Positions 43,960 to 52,581 of a stretch of 64,000 bases of DNA are shown here, in pieces (the stretch's first letter is position 1; every line of letters begins with the position of its first letter). The position numbers and the translations under genes are program-made. Source of the DNA: JBBQXH01 sp963710975 (GTDB taxonomy: Bacteria > Actinomycetota > Thermoleophilia > Gaiellales > Gaiellaceae); assembly GCA_963710975.1 (NCBI GenBank), contig CAVQCG010000004.1:310001-374000 (forward strand), given 5' to 3'. The notes under the pieces were generated by a model. The model was not told the DNA's origin. It saw only the letters and a list, made by a program, of their open reading frames with translations, and searched no databases.

Positions 43960-44754
43960 ATGCGGGGCGGGTCGCTCTTCGACTACGACCGCTCGCTTCC
44001 GCTCGATGTCTCATGGGGCGGGACGACGACCTCAAAAGGAGTTGTTCGCCGGGGCTTGACTTTCGCCGCCGCTCGGGGCGCGCGAGTCGCGGCCTTGTTC
44101 GTTCATCCGGCCCGCGGCGGCCCATGGCCGCTCGTTCTCTGGACGCCGGGCAGAGGCGGTGACCGGAGCGAGGAGCTTCCCGACGCGACCGCCCTTGCGC
44201 GCAACGGCGTCGCGTCGCTCCTCGTCGATCCTCCCCGGCCAGAGGTCGTCACCTGCAACCCTGCCAAGGACTTCGCCATCTTCGTTCGCTACGTGATCGG
44301 GCGGCGGCGTGCCGTCGATCTGGCACAGACACTCCCAAACGTCGACGGACAGCGGCTCGCCGCCGCCGGCTTCAGCTTCGGCGCATCCGTCACCGCTGAC
44401 CTGGCAGGCATCGAGCCCCGGATCCGCGCATTCGCGCTCAAATCTGGGCGGGCGCATCACACCGGCTTCATGCGCCTCGCCTGCGCGCGACTTGGCCGGC
44501 ACAAGCTCGACGACTACGTCGAGAAGCTCGCTGCGGTCAACCCAATCAACTGGATATCCAGAGCCGCCTCCGGTTCGTCCTTTCTCCTCCAGGACGGGAC
44601 GCGCGACCCGTGGAACCCGAGGAGCGATGTCCTCGCTCTCTACACGGCAGCCCCCGGAACAAAAGAACTTCGCTTCTACCCGGCAGGCCACGAGCTGAAC
44701 GCCACCGCCTCCGCGAATCGCCGGACCTGGCTACTCCGGCAGCTTCGGCGATAG
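43960..44754 (+). CDS. Alpha/beta hydrolase (dienelactone hydrolase-like), signal peptide out of frame
   Basis: 264 aa. Core hydrolase signatures: VAALFVHPARGGPWPLVLWTPG, the nucleophile elbow GFSFGAS (Ser about residue 143), a DGTRDPW Asp loop and a C-terminal GHELNA His. Just upstream, TTG 43881 in another frame encodes ARVVGAVVAALVLVARPAGS, a good signal peptide. The frame changes near 43950 before FDYDRSLPLDV, so this may be one secreted protein broken by a single indel, or a cytoplasmic protein from ATG 43960. Confidence 0.7.
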   Translation: MRGGSLFDYDRSLPLDVSWGGTTTSKGVVRRGLTFAAARGARVAALFVHPARGGPWPLVLWTPGRGGDRSEELPDATALARNGVASLLVDPPRPEVVTCNPAKDFAIFVRYVIGRRRAVDLAQTLPNVDGQRLAAAGFSFGASVTADLAGIEPRIRAFALKSGRAHHTGFMRLACARLGRHKLDDYVEKLAAVNPINWISRAASGSSFLLQDGTRDPWNPRSDVLALYTAAPGTKELRFYPAGHELNATASANRRTWLLRQLRR

Positions 44755-44880
44755 CAAACACCGGACTCGCGCACGCGCGGAAGCCGAGCAGGACGGTCTC
44801 TACGAGGTCGATCTCCGCTCGGTCATAATCCGCTGCCGTTGCCTAGTCCAACGGTGTGAACGGAAAATGGGGCAACCTCA

Positions 44881-45303
44881 ATGAATGACTTCCCCCTCAC
44901 GGGTGGCTGCAACTGCGGGGCCGTCCGGTTCGAGGTGACCGCGCCGCTCGTCGTCGCCAGCTACTGCCATTGCAAGCGCTGCCAGCGTCGGAGCGGAACG
45001 GCGGCGTCGGCGAACGCGCACCCCGCACCTGGCACGTTTCGGATCGTTGCGGGCGAGGACAGGCTTTGTGTCTGGAAGCCTGACGAGGGCGGCGAGAAAT
45101 GGTTCTGCGGCGACTGTGGCTCGTCGCTGTTTGGCCGCAATCCCAGTCACGCCGATCCGATCGGCATCCGGATGGGGGCCTTCGACGACGATCCGGGGAT
45201 CCGGCCGAGCGCCCGTCAGTTTGTGGCCTACGCCGCGCCCTGGGAGCCGATCCCCGACGACGGATTGCCCCGCCACCCCGAGAGTCGCCATACGCCGCGT
45301 TGA
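44881..45303 (+). CDS. GFA family (glutathione-dependent formaldehyde-activating/CENP-V-like) zinc protein
   Basis: 140 aa beta-rich zinc protein. Zinc ligands: GGCNCGAVRFEV (Cys9, Cys11), YCHCKRCQRRSG (CxCxxC) and WFCGDCGSSLF (CxxC). The family includes S-(hydroxymethyl)glutathione synthase, but most actinomycete members are uncharacterised. ATG 44881. Confidence 0.88.
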   Translation: MNDFPLTGGCNCGAVRFEVTAPLVVASYCHCKRCQRRSGTAASANAHPAPGTFRIVAGEDRLCVWKPDEGGEKWFCGDCGSSLFGRNPSHADPIGIRMGAFDDDPGIRPSARQFVAYAAPWEPIPDDGLPRHPESRHTPR

Positions 45304-45912
45304 CGCCGCACCGTTCGCAGCGCACGAGAAGCGGGCGCGTCAGCCAGCGCCCACGCCCACGCACTTCTGAAACCCGCTTCTTTGAGTTACACACTTCACT
45401 CTTTGTAGCCTCGACGCCGTAGGAGCGTTCTACACAGCGACGACCGGTGGGGCCCGAGCGGCATGGGTGAGCTCACGCCGATCGACGGCAGTCGGTTCTA
45501 ACCGATTAGAAAGGAGGTCGGGCCGGGAGCAGTCTGGTCGGATCGGCGGGCTCGAGTTCACCCGTTGACATGGAGCGAACGGCCCCGCTCGTGGGGCGCT
45601 TCTTGACGGGCAGTGCTCGATCCGGCCGGATTGCCCACCCGCCGATCCCTGTGCCGTCCGGGAGCTTTCACATCGGCGATTCGCCGAGCTCGGGGGACGG
45701 CAGTTCACTTCGTGCGCTTGGCCCGGAACTCGTCCCGAACACACGCGCCGGTCAACTGCCCCGGTGCATCGCGTTCTAGTTCGACCTTCCGGGCCGGACT
45801 TGGAATCTCGATCGTGTCTTCAAAGGTCACGTTCGGAGGGGCAACGTTGACTAAAGGGCGTGTCTATCCGAGCCATCTCGACAGCAAAGCCGATCACCGT
45901 CATCGTTGCACC
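45304..45912. other. 609-base stretch without a supported gene; contains a nested palindrome
   Basis: No convincing coding frame. A minus-strand frame near 45700-45850 (MTFEDTIEIPSPARKVELE...) looks faintly protein-like but has no ribosome site. At 45492-45518 a palindrome is followed by a perfect AAGGAGGT with no start codon behind it. Confidence 0.5.
45492..45518 (+). promoter_or_regulatory. Nested palindrome with orphan Shine-Dalgarno
   Basis: TCGGTT-CT-AACCGA (45492-45505) overlaps TTCTAA-CCGA-TTAGAA (45496-45511); both arm pairs are perfect. AAGGAGGT follows at 45511-45518. No start codon lies within the next 30 bases. It looks like an operator and leader whose gene has been lost. Confidence 0.45.
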
Positions 45913-46104
45913 ATGCAGTTCTATGGCCTCCACGACCGAGACCTAGCCGAGATCGTCGAGTTCTACGCGTCCCTGGAGGACGCTGATCGGGAACTGCGGG
46001 AGATCGTTCATGACGAGCCTGACTGGACGGGCCGCTACGGGATCGTCCTCGCCGACTTCTCCGTCGCCGAGGTCACTATCACGCCCGTAGCGGTTCGCTC
46101 CTGA
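45913..46104 (+). CDS. Small acidic hypothetical protein
   Basis: 63 aa: MQFYGLHDRDLAEIVEFYAS, LEDADRELREIVHDEPDWTG, then an Ile/Val strand. The composition and the D-E-P-x-W motif resemble small actinomycete proteins of unknown function. No clear ribosome site; the frame stays open far upstream without meaning. Confidence 0.5.
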   Translation: MQFYGLHDRDLAEIVEFYASLEDADRELREIVHDEPDWTGRYGIVLADFSVAEVTITPVAVRS

Positions 46105-46769
46105 CCCGAGTGCCGAAGCCGCGGGTCTCAGCTGCAGAGCTAGTGAGGTCGCAGAGTTACTTGCTCGGGATCGTGCCAGCTCGAGTGACGGTCTTTATGT
46201 TGACGCCGCTGAGGTTGTCGCGTCGTGAAAGCTGCTCAGTCCGGAACCGCCACAGCAAGGGTGGGTTTCGGATGCGCCCTAGATGGGAAGCTGATGGTTC
46301 GACTACCGGGTGGCTCCATGGGGTGGCGGGGCTTCCTGTGTGAGGCGGCGGCGGCGGGCGCCGTTCATGCTCCGGAGCGAATCGCGCCCCGTCACCGCCG
46401 TACCAGTCCTCTCTATGGGTGACCACAGGTTGACCGATGGCGCCACCAGGGCGACACCTCCCAGCACTCGAGCGAGTCCCCCATCGTCCCCTGGCGCACA
46501 CAGAACGCGACCGGGAGCGAAGCCGGGGATGTTAAATCAGCGCGCGCTGACGTAGGGCCGTGGCCTCCCGAGAATCGCTTTTATGGATGCAACTCGACGG
46601 TGCTCCATGAGATGTACGAGGGATCAAGGCAAGAGGTCCCATATGCCTTCGTAACGCTTTCGGGACGGTTGCTGTTGAGAATGGCGGGATGAACCCGTCC
46701 GCCCCAGGGTCGTGCGCGAGACGTGGAGCCGCGCACGTCTTGATCTGGCTCAGACGGGGGAGGGCGAGG
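46105..46769. other. 665-base stretch without a supported gene
   Basis: Short frames only, none with motifs or ribosome sites. Moderately lower GC around 46540-46680 may contain the promoter of the 7TM gene. Confidence 0.5.
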
Positions 46770-47972
46770 ATGAGGAATAGCATCGTCTGGTCGCTGTTCG
46801 GGCTCTCGGTCGTCCTTGCCGGCGCCGGGCTCGCGCTCTGGACACTCACTCGTTCGATCGAGGTCTCGACGCTTCCGCGTATCGCCGACCCGGCGCTGAT
46901 GGTCGCGTTCCTTGCCTACACGGCGGTCGGCTCGCTGATCGTGTCTCGCCGGTTCGGGAACCGGGTCGGCTGGATCTTCGTCGCTGCCGGGGTCGGGTTC
47001 GAGTTCGTCTTCTTCTGCCAGGAGTACGCCATCTACGCGCTGCGGAAGTCGCCTGGAACACTCCCCGGAGGCTCCTGGGCGGGTCTGGTGGCGGATCTCG
47101 CTGCGACTGCCGCGCTCGGCCTCGGCATTTTTCTCCCTCTTCTGTTCCCGACTGGCCACTTGCTTTCACGCAGGTGGCGGGCCGTAGCCTGGCTCGGGGC
47201 CGCATCGCTCCTCGTGATGGCGGTGGGTATCGCGCTAAAACCCGGCACGCTCGAGACCATCAGCGGTGCCGAGAAGCCGGTCGAGGTTGACTTCCCCCTC
47301 TTCACCCAGAGTGACTGGGCCTGGCCGGCAGCGATACTCGCGCTGCTGCTCGCTCTCGTGTCGATGTTCGTCCGGTACAGGACGAGTGGCCCGGTCGAAC
47401 GACAACAGCTGCGCTGGTTTCTCGCCGCGGCGCCGATCTTCATCGTGTCGTTCTTCCTGATCGGCTCGTTCACGGATGCATTGTCGGTGGTCGGAGCACT
47501 CGGGCTCGCGAGCCTGCCGATCGCTGCGGGGATCGCGATCTTCCGGTACCACCTCTACGACCTCGATGTCGTCGTTCGCCGCACCCTGGTCTACGGCGTT
47601 CTCACCGCCGGACTCGCCGGCCTCTACTTCGGCATCGTCATCGCGCTCCAGCAGATCTTCAGCGGGTTCACCCGCGGCAACGACCTCGCGATCGCCGGCT
47701 CAACCCTTGCCGTTGCAGCCCTCTTCCGCCCCGTCCGCCGGCGGATCCAGGCGTTCGTCGACCGCCGCTTCTACCGCCGCCGCTACAACGCCGAACAGAC
47801 CCTCGCCGCGTTCAGCGCACGGCTCCGCGACGAGGTCAACCTCGACGAACTCGCCGCTGACCTTGCTGCAGCCGTCCGGGAGACGATGCAGCCAAGCCAC
47901 GTCTCAGTCTGGCTGCGAGACAGCGGCACGACGCTCCGCGAACCGAAGCAGGACACGACCGACAACCCCTAG
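46770..47972 (+). CDS. Polytopic membrane sensor-like protein without kinase domain
   Basis: 400 aa. About eight hydrophobic helices (residues ~5-310), including RRFGNRVGWIFVAAGVGF and YHLYDLDVVVRRTLVYG, the signature of the membrane half of actinomycete 7TM-GAF histidine kinases. The protein ends shortly after a helical linker RFYRRRYNAEQTL and LAADLAAAVRETMQPSHVSVWLR, so no HATPase or receiver follows. ATG 46770 follows GGGAGGGCGAGG. Either a stand-alone family or a kinase that has lost its output domains. Confidence 0.7.
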   Translation: MRNSIVWSLFGLSVVLAGAGLALWTLTRSIEVSTLPRIADPALMVAFLAYTAVGSLIVSRRFGNRVGWIFVAAGVGFEFVFFCQEYAIYALRKSPGTLPGGSWAGLVADLAATAALGLGIFLPLLFPTGHLLSRRWRAVAWLGAASLLVMAVGIALKPGTLETISGAEKPVEVDFPLFTQSDWAWPAAILALLLALVSMFVRYRTSGPVERQQLRWFLAAAPIFIVSFFLIGSFTDALSVVGALGLASLPIAAGIAIFRYHLYDLDVVVRRTLVYGVLTAGLAGLYFGIVIALQQIFSGFTRGNDLAIAGSTLAVAALFRPVRRRIQAFVDRRFYRRRYNAEQTLAAFSARLRDEVNLDELAADLAAAVRETMQPSHVSVWLRDSGTTLREPKQDTTDNP

Positions 47973-48009
47973 TCGAGGTTCCTAAGCCGCTCGTCGCGGC
48001 GCAACTCTT

Positions 48010-48048
48010 AACTAGGACGCTCCGCCTATTCGGCGGGCCGTCCTAGTT
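48010..48048. terminator. Bidirectional hairpin terminator
   Basis: AACTAGGACG (48010-48019) pairs perfectly with CGTCCTAGTT (48039-48048). An inner CCGCC/GGCGG extends the stem around a TATTC loop. It lies between convergent genes and overlaps the last codon of the minus-strand one. Confidence 0.75.
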
Positions 48049-48222
48049 CCCGCGCGGTCGCGGTAGGCCGGAGATCCGGTGCATGTCCACCTGACCGTGC
48101 CGCTCCTTCCATGCTGCGATGAGCTCAAGCCGTGACGCTCCCGGCCTGCCCGCTTCCCGCACGTCGGCTGGCTGCAAATGGGAACGTTCCCGCATAGGTG
48201 TGCCTGAATATGTCGCGCTCAT
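48043..48222 (-). CDS. Small hypothetical protein with strong ribosome site
   Basis: 59 aa: MSATYSGTPMRERSHLQPAD, then RLELIAAWKERHGQVDM and a basic end. GAGGAGGT lies 5-6 bases before ATG 48222, the best Shine-Dalgarno of the region, and the stop sits in a bidirectional terminator. No domain recognised. Confidence 0.55.
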   Translation of the reverse strand: MSATYSGTPMRERSHLQPADVREAGRPGASRLELIAAWKERHGQVDMHRISGLPRPRGN

Positions 48223-48395
48223 GGTGTACCTCCTCGTTCTTCGACACCCCAGGGTTACGACGGCCGCGGTCTTCGGCGATCGTGCTGTCACCCGTCCGAG
48301 CCGTTGGGCCCGACTCCTACCCCTCCTGGACCCTGGCCGGCTGCTGCCCGCGGCGGCCACGGAGTCTGTGACCGCCGCGGTGCAGCTTCCGTGCG

Positions 48396-48908
48396 TCAGT
48401 AGCCGGGCGTTGCTGTGCCGCCGCCCGACGAGCCGGTGCTGCCGTCGGCATGTACGACGTGCCAGGTCAGCGTTTGGCCGTTGAAGGCGTCCTCGAAGCC
48501 ATCGCCGGCGACCTTGCCCGGCTGATCCTTCGCGAAGGAGTAGAGGAGCTTGCCGTCGAGCGCCACCTGCTTCGAGCCGTCCGGTCGCGTGACCACGTCA
48601 AGCGTGCCAGAGATAGAGCCGCCCGTCGGGGACCCGCTCACCGTGAGCGGCGTCCAGAAGGACGTGCAGCCGGCGTTGCAGAGCACCATTCCCGCGGCGG
48701 TCTCCTGATCGGACGCATAGAGAGCGTTGCCAGCAGAGTCCACGAGGACCGCCCTCTGGTCGCCGATGTCCTGAGCCGACACCGTTGCGGTACCGCTCCC
48801 AGTTGAGGCGGACGGCGTATCGCTGCTGCCAGCGCCGCCGCAGGCGGCCAGCGCCAGTGCGGCGGCGACGGTGCCAACTGCGGCGCTGAGAATCAGCAAT
48901 CGTTTCAT
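48396..48908 (-). CDS. Lipoprotein with COG4315 secreted repeats
   Basis: 170 aa. Lipoprotein signal with LALAACGG (lipobox Cys about residue 23), a Ser/Thr/Gly linker and COG4315 repeats of unknown function: VDSAGNALYASDQETAAGMV, CNAGCTSFWTPLTV, then KLLYSFAKDQPG and TWHVVHADG. A conserved Cys pair (CNAGC). GGAGGTCATCCC precedes ATG 48908. Divergent from the truncated ECF sigma gene by 94 bases. Confidence 0.85.
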   Translation of the reverse strand: MKRLLILSAAVGTVAAALALAACGGAGSSDTPSASTGSGTATVSAQDIGDQRAVLVDSAGNALYASDQETAAGMVLCNAGCTSFWTPLTVSGSPTGGSISGTLDVVTRPDGSKQVALDGKLLYSFAKDQPGKVAGDGFEDAFNGQTLTWHVVHADGSTGSSGGGTATPGY

Positions 48909-49002
48909 GGGATGACCTCCTGTCGGTTCTTCGTTTCCACCTGAGACTGACGCCCGGATACGGCGATTCATTCCCGGTCTTTTCGATCGGCGGCGAAACA
49001 GT

Positions 49003-49479
49003 GTGATCGGGCCGAAAAAGCTCGACCCCGACCGCGCGGTGGAGCATCTGCCGCGCCTCTACCGGGCCGCCCGCGCCTGGAACAGGTCTTGGGAGGAGGC
49101 AGAGGACCTCGTCCAGGAGACCTACGCCCGTGTGCTCGCGCGCCCTCGCTTCCTCCGCGGCGAGGACGAGTTCGGCTACCTGCTGCGCGCGATGCGCAAC
49201 ACGCTCATCAGCCAGCGGCGGGCCCAGAGCCGCCGCCCGCAGACGACGGCGCTCACCGACGATCTCCCGGTGGCCGGCCGCGCCGGAGAGGATCCCGCCG
49301 AGGCCGTGCAGCACCGTCGTGTACACGCGGCGATCCTGGAACTTCCAGACGAGTTCAGGGACGCGCTCGTCGCCGGCGATGTCGCCGGGCTGTCCTACGA
49401 CGAGGCGGCACTAAAGGAGGCTAATGGCTGTTTCTACGATTCCGCGTCGGATCGATGCGGATCTTCTCTCCCGTGGTGA
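49003..49479 (+). pseudogene. ECF sigma factor truncated in region 4
   Basis: 158 codons. Sigma2 is intact (LPRLYRAARAW, EEAEDLVQETYARVLARPRF, GYLLRAMRNTLISQRR) and sigma4 begins (AILELPDEFRDALVAGDVAGLSYDEAA). At 49411 the expected HTH is replaced by unrelated codons (KEANGCFYDSAS) to a stop. The intact paralogue at 52582 continues with RALHIRQGTVMSRLYRARQ. It therefore lacks the -35-binding helix and should not function normally. GTG start. Confidence 0.75.
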
Positions 49480-49552
49480 GATAACCCGGCGGACCGTGTC
49501 GATCATCGAAGCACCTCCTTCGTCGGTTCAGGCGGCACAGCCAGCCGCGTAA
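49424..49552 (+). CDS. Possible 42 aa ORF at the sigma-factor breakpoint
   Basis: AAAGGAGG (49413-49420) precedes ATG 49424; the peptide reads MAVSTIPRRIDADLLSRGEI then TRRTVSIIEAPPSS and an Ala/Gln end. It begins exactly where sigma-factor homology stops, so it may be the start of a gene brought in at the junction. No homologue recognised. Confidence 0.3.
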   Translation: MAVSTIPRRIDADLLSRGEITRRTVSIIEAPPSSVQAAQPAA

Positions 49553-50768
49553 CTCCGGCTGAGAAGCTCGGCGAGGAACGCCGCGTCCTCTCCCACGCCA
49601 CCGATGAAGTGGGATTTGCGCCGGTATTGGAAGCGGAGGCCTAGGGCGAAGATGCCGTGAACGGGTGTGACGCCGCGGCGATGGACGATCTCGCCCGTCT
49701 CGTCGAGGACCGGGACCCGCAGCCACGGGTACGAGCGCCGGTACCCGGTCGCCCATACGACGGTTTGGAGACGCTCGGCCCGCACGTCGACTATGCCGGG
49801 GCCAGTGGGAAGCGCGAGCCCGGGCACCGGCTCGGGTTCCCGCGCCGCCCACGGGCCGGAGTCGCCGGCGACGTGCTGGTCGATCTGGGCGAGGACGCGG
49901 CGCAGGCGCCGGTCGGAGTGGGCGACGTGGGCGTCGAGGTCGTCGGCGAAGATCGCCTGGTGACCGTCGAACCCGCGCAGGCGCCCGGCGACGACGACAC
50001 CGAGGTCGCTCAATCGGCCGAGGTCGAGCTCCTCGCCGCCGTTCGTGCCGGTAAGCGCCAGCGTGCGGGCTTCGGCGCGAGGCCTCCGGCGCCGGGACTT
50101 CGTCGATCTTGTCGTCGAGGTTGCCGATCGCGTCGAGCCAGAACCAGATGTCCCGGTCTCTGTAGCGGCGAGGCATGCGGGCGTGGCGGCCGACGGCGAG
50201 GACGACCCGCCGTCCGGCACGCGCGAGCTCGAGCGCGATCTGCTGGCCGCTCGGGCCGGCGCCCACGACCAGGACGCCGCCGTCCGGCAGGGCGCCCGGG
50301 TAGCGGTAGCCGCTCGCGTGGAGTTGGGTGAGCCCCGCCGGCGCCGCGGCGGCTTGAGCAGGCAAGCGGGGATCGGCCGCGTCACCCGTCGCGACGACCA
50401 CGTTCGCGGCCAGCCAGGGCGCCGCGATCGGTGACGATGCGGAAGCCGCTTCCGACCTGGTCGACCGCCTTGACCGTCACGCGCTCCTCGACCGGCGCGT
50501 CGAATGACGTGGCGTACGCGTCCAGGTATGCGACGAACGGTTCCCGGGCGAGAAATCCGTCCGGGTCGCTGTGCTCCGGAGCGCCGGGGAGCAGGTTGAG
50601 CCAGTTCGGCGACAGGAGCGCGAGCGAGTCCCACCGCTGCGAGCGCCAGCGTTCGCCGATGCGCCCGCGCTCGAGAAGGACATGGTCGTGCCCGGCGTCG
50701 GTCAGGTAGCGGCTGAGCGCGAGACCGGCCTGGCCGGCGCCGATCACGAGTGTCTGCGTCGTCCTCAT
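49528..50768 (-). pseudogene. FAD-dependent monooxygenase (CzcO/flavoprotein-type) with two frameshifts
   Basis: Three frames in sequence give one protein. ATG 50768: TQTLVIGAGQAGLALSRYLT (FAD motif), ERWRSQRWDSLALLSPN. After a shift near 50405 comes ANVVVATGDA with VLVVGAGPSGQQIALEL (NADP motif). After a second shift near 50100 comes DLGVVVAGRLRGFDG, WATGYRRSYPWLRVPVLDET and a normal end at 49528. Both breaks are single-base. All domains of a ~410 aa enzyme are present, so the decay is recent or the breaks are sequencing errors. Confidence 0.8.
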
Positions 50769-50773
50769 GATCG

Positions 50774-51278
50774 TTAGCTGAGCGCGGGCTCGAGGCCGAG
50801 AGCGACCTGGCCGACGAGGTCGTAGGCCCGGTTGGCGCCGAGCGGGTGCATGAAGGCGCCGGCACCCACGTCCGCGGCCATGAGAACGCCGTCTCGCGCG
50901 ACGCTCTCCATCGAGCGGGCGAACGCCTCTGTGCGCCGCTCGTTCCCGGCAGCGACGACCATCTGCCAGCGGCGCACGATGTTCAGCACCGCGGCCAGGT
51001 GCATGTTGACGCCGATCGCCACGGAGGCGTCTCCATGGGCAAGGCGGCTCGAGGCGACGACCACGCGGTGGGTCGACGTGACGCCAAGCCCGCCGTGCTC
51101 CTCGGGAATCGGCGCCGCGAAGTAGCCGGCGCTTCTGAGGGCCCGGACGTCCTCGAATGGGTAGCTGGCCTCGCGGTCGTGGACGCTTGCGCGGCTCGCG
51201 AAGTTCTGCGCGAGGGTCTCGGCGAGAGCGACGAGGCGAGCCCCCGGCTCCCGTCTTGGCTGTCAGCTTGTGCTGCAT
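50774..51278 (-). pseudogene. Acyl-CoA dehydrogenase remnant with internal deletion and frameshift
   Basis: ATG 51278 opens MQHKLTAKTGAGG; after a shift near 51245 the acyl-CoA dehydrogenase N-domain follows: YPFEDVRALRSAGYFAAPIP, EEHGGLGV, RLAHGDASVAIGVNMHLAAV. Then the text jumps directly to AGAFMHPLGANRAYDLVGQV and ALGLEPALS, the normal C-terminus. About 230 residues of the FAD/substrate core are missing. Its stop is 5 bases before the monooxygenase ATG, so the two were an operon. Confidence 0.75.
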
Positions 51279-51435
51279 CGCATGTTTCCCTTCCAGGCCC
51301 CGAGGCGACCGGCGCCGCCGGCCACCTGACCGTGGTCGGGTCAGCCCGTCACGGCCTCCACGGACACGGCACGCCGTTCGTGACCATGTCAGGCACCCCA
51401 ACCTCGCGGCCCGCTGGCACACTCCGGCGGCTTTT

Positions 51436-51609
51436 TCAGTTGTTCCGTGGGGAACCCAGCCCGAAGGCGCCGCGCCGAATCTTTGCGCTGACCACGGTTG
51501 CGAGCCAGCTCGGCTTGAAGTCCGAGACCTGGGCGGGGACGGCGTTCGCGTCGCCGTCCGAATCGCTCTCGAACGGGCGGAATGAGCGCCTGAGATTCAT
51601 TGCTGTCAT
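51436..51609 (-). CDS. Small hypothetical protein
   Basis: 57 aa: MTAMNLRRSFRPFESDSDGD, then ANAVPAQVSDFKPSWLATVV and a basic end. AAGGAGA lies about 8 bases before ATG 51609. Unrecognised. The composition is protein-like and differs from the shadow frames around it. Confidence 0.45.
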   Translation of the reverse strand: MTAMNLRRSFRPFESDSDGDANAVPAQVSDFKPSWLATVVSAKIRRGAFGLGSPRNN

Positions 51610-51758
51610 TGCTGATCTCCTTGTCCATCGTGTTGAGTGTTGAATGCGTTGCTCTAGGATCGAGGTCGCCGAAGCCGGCGGCGATCGTGCTACTACCCGC
51701 CTACCGGTGCTGGCATCCGACTGAGTTGTTCGGTTGTCCGCACCCGGACGGCGGCTAT

Positions 51759-51998
51759 CTACTCGGGTGACGCCATGAGGTCAGCCGGCACGCTCATGCA
51801 CTCGCCCGTTGCCGGCGAGGGGCGATCGTCGTTGGCGACGGCTCGTACAGGTTTGGCGGCTCTATCGACCACCGGCCTCGATCTTTCTTGCCTGCCGGCG
51901 AGAGCAGCCCTTGCGATCCGGTGACGTTCGCCCCGAGCCAGCAGGTCTTGATGTCGCTGGCGGGCGATCTCAAGATGGATGGACGGATGTAAGACCAT
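51759..51998 (-). CDS. Small basic hypothetical protein
   Basis: 79 aa: HPSIHLEIARQRHQDLLARG then RHRIARAALAGRQER, an amphipathic Arg/Ala-rich helix pattern shared by many short actinomycete proteins of unknown function. AAGGAGGG lies about 13 bases before ATG 51998, a little far. Confidence 0.5.
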   Translation of the reverse strand: MVLHPSIHLEIARQRHQDLLARGERHRIARAALAGRQERSRPVVDRAAKPVRAVANDDRPSPATGECMSVPADLMASPE

Positions 51999-52133
51999 GA
52001 TGTCGATGTTCCCTCCTTGGTTGTTTCTCGTGCTCTAAGACACCGGCGGCCGGCGTCTATTCCCGGGCTTGCTGTCGCCGCCGAAGCGCGGCATGGGCGG
52101 CGATCGCTGGCGCCGAGACAACGTTAGGCTGGG

Positions 52134-52395
52134 ACTGGCATGTCCTTCGCCAGAGCGGCCGCGAGTTCGCTTCGCGAGTCGAGTTGCAATCTGTGGAAGA
52201 CGCGCGTGGTGTACCTTCGACCGTGCGGTCGGTGATGAACACCATTTGTGCGAGGTCCTCTTTGGTGAGGTTCTGGCTCGCGAACTCGGCGATTCGACGT
52301 TCGCTCGCTGTCAGCGAGTCGAGCCTGCTGAGGACGACTCGGCGCGAACGTGCGCCGGTGAGTCGGAGCTCCGTCTCAGCGCGCTCTGCAGGCCG
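52134..52395 (-). pseudogene. C-terminal remnant of a LuxR-type regulator (HTH), frameshifted
   Basis: The minus strand reads ETELRLTGARSRRVVLSRLD, SLTASERRIAEFASQNLTKE, DLAQMVFITDRTVEG. After a shift near 52207 it reads TTRVFHRLQLDSRSELAAAL and stops at 52134. This is the recognition end of a LuxR/LAL regulator. The rest is absent: at 52395-52404 the sequence switches to a plus-strand oxidase tail. Compare the N-terminal remnant of a similar regulator at 40410-40605. Confidence 0.75.
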
Positions 52396-52403
52396 TACGG
52401 CGC

Positions 52404-52499
52404 CTGAAGTGCGGGCCGAACTACCACCGACTCCGCAACGTCAAGCGGCGCTACGACCCGGCCGACGTCTTCCACCTCAACCACAGCATCGTGCCGTAA
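52404..52499 (+). pseudogene. C-terminal tail of a berberine-bridge-enzyme-like FAD oxidase
   Basis: LKCGPNYHRLRNVKRRYDPA then DVFHLNHSIVP and a stop at 52497. This is the conserved BBE C-terminal block (YGPNYxRLxxxKxxYDPxNxFxxNxxI). Everything upstream of it is missing. Confidence 0.7.
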
Positions 52500-52581
52500 C
52501 AGAGACAAACCGATGGATCTCGCCGTGCGTATCGAGCCCCATGCGTGCCTGGACGCATCTGCCGTGGTAGGCCAGCGCCCG

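Noticed and set aside
45700..45850. Minus-strand 41-codon frame starting MTFEDTIEIPSPARKVELE
   Set aside because: Reads somewhat protein-like, but there is no ribosome site, and the start is only a GTG in the middle of an open stretch. Kept out of the gene list.
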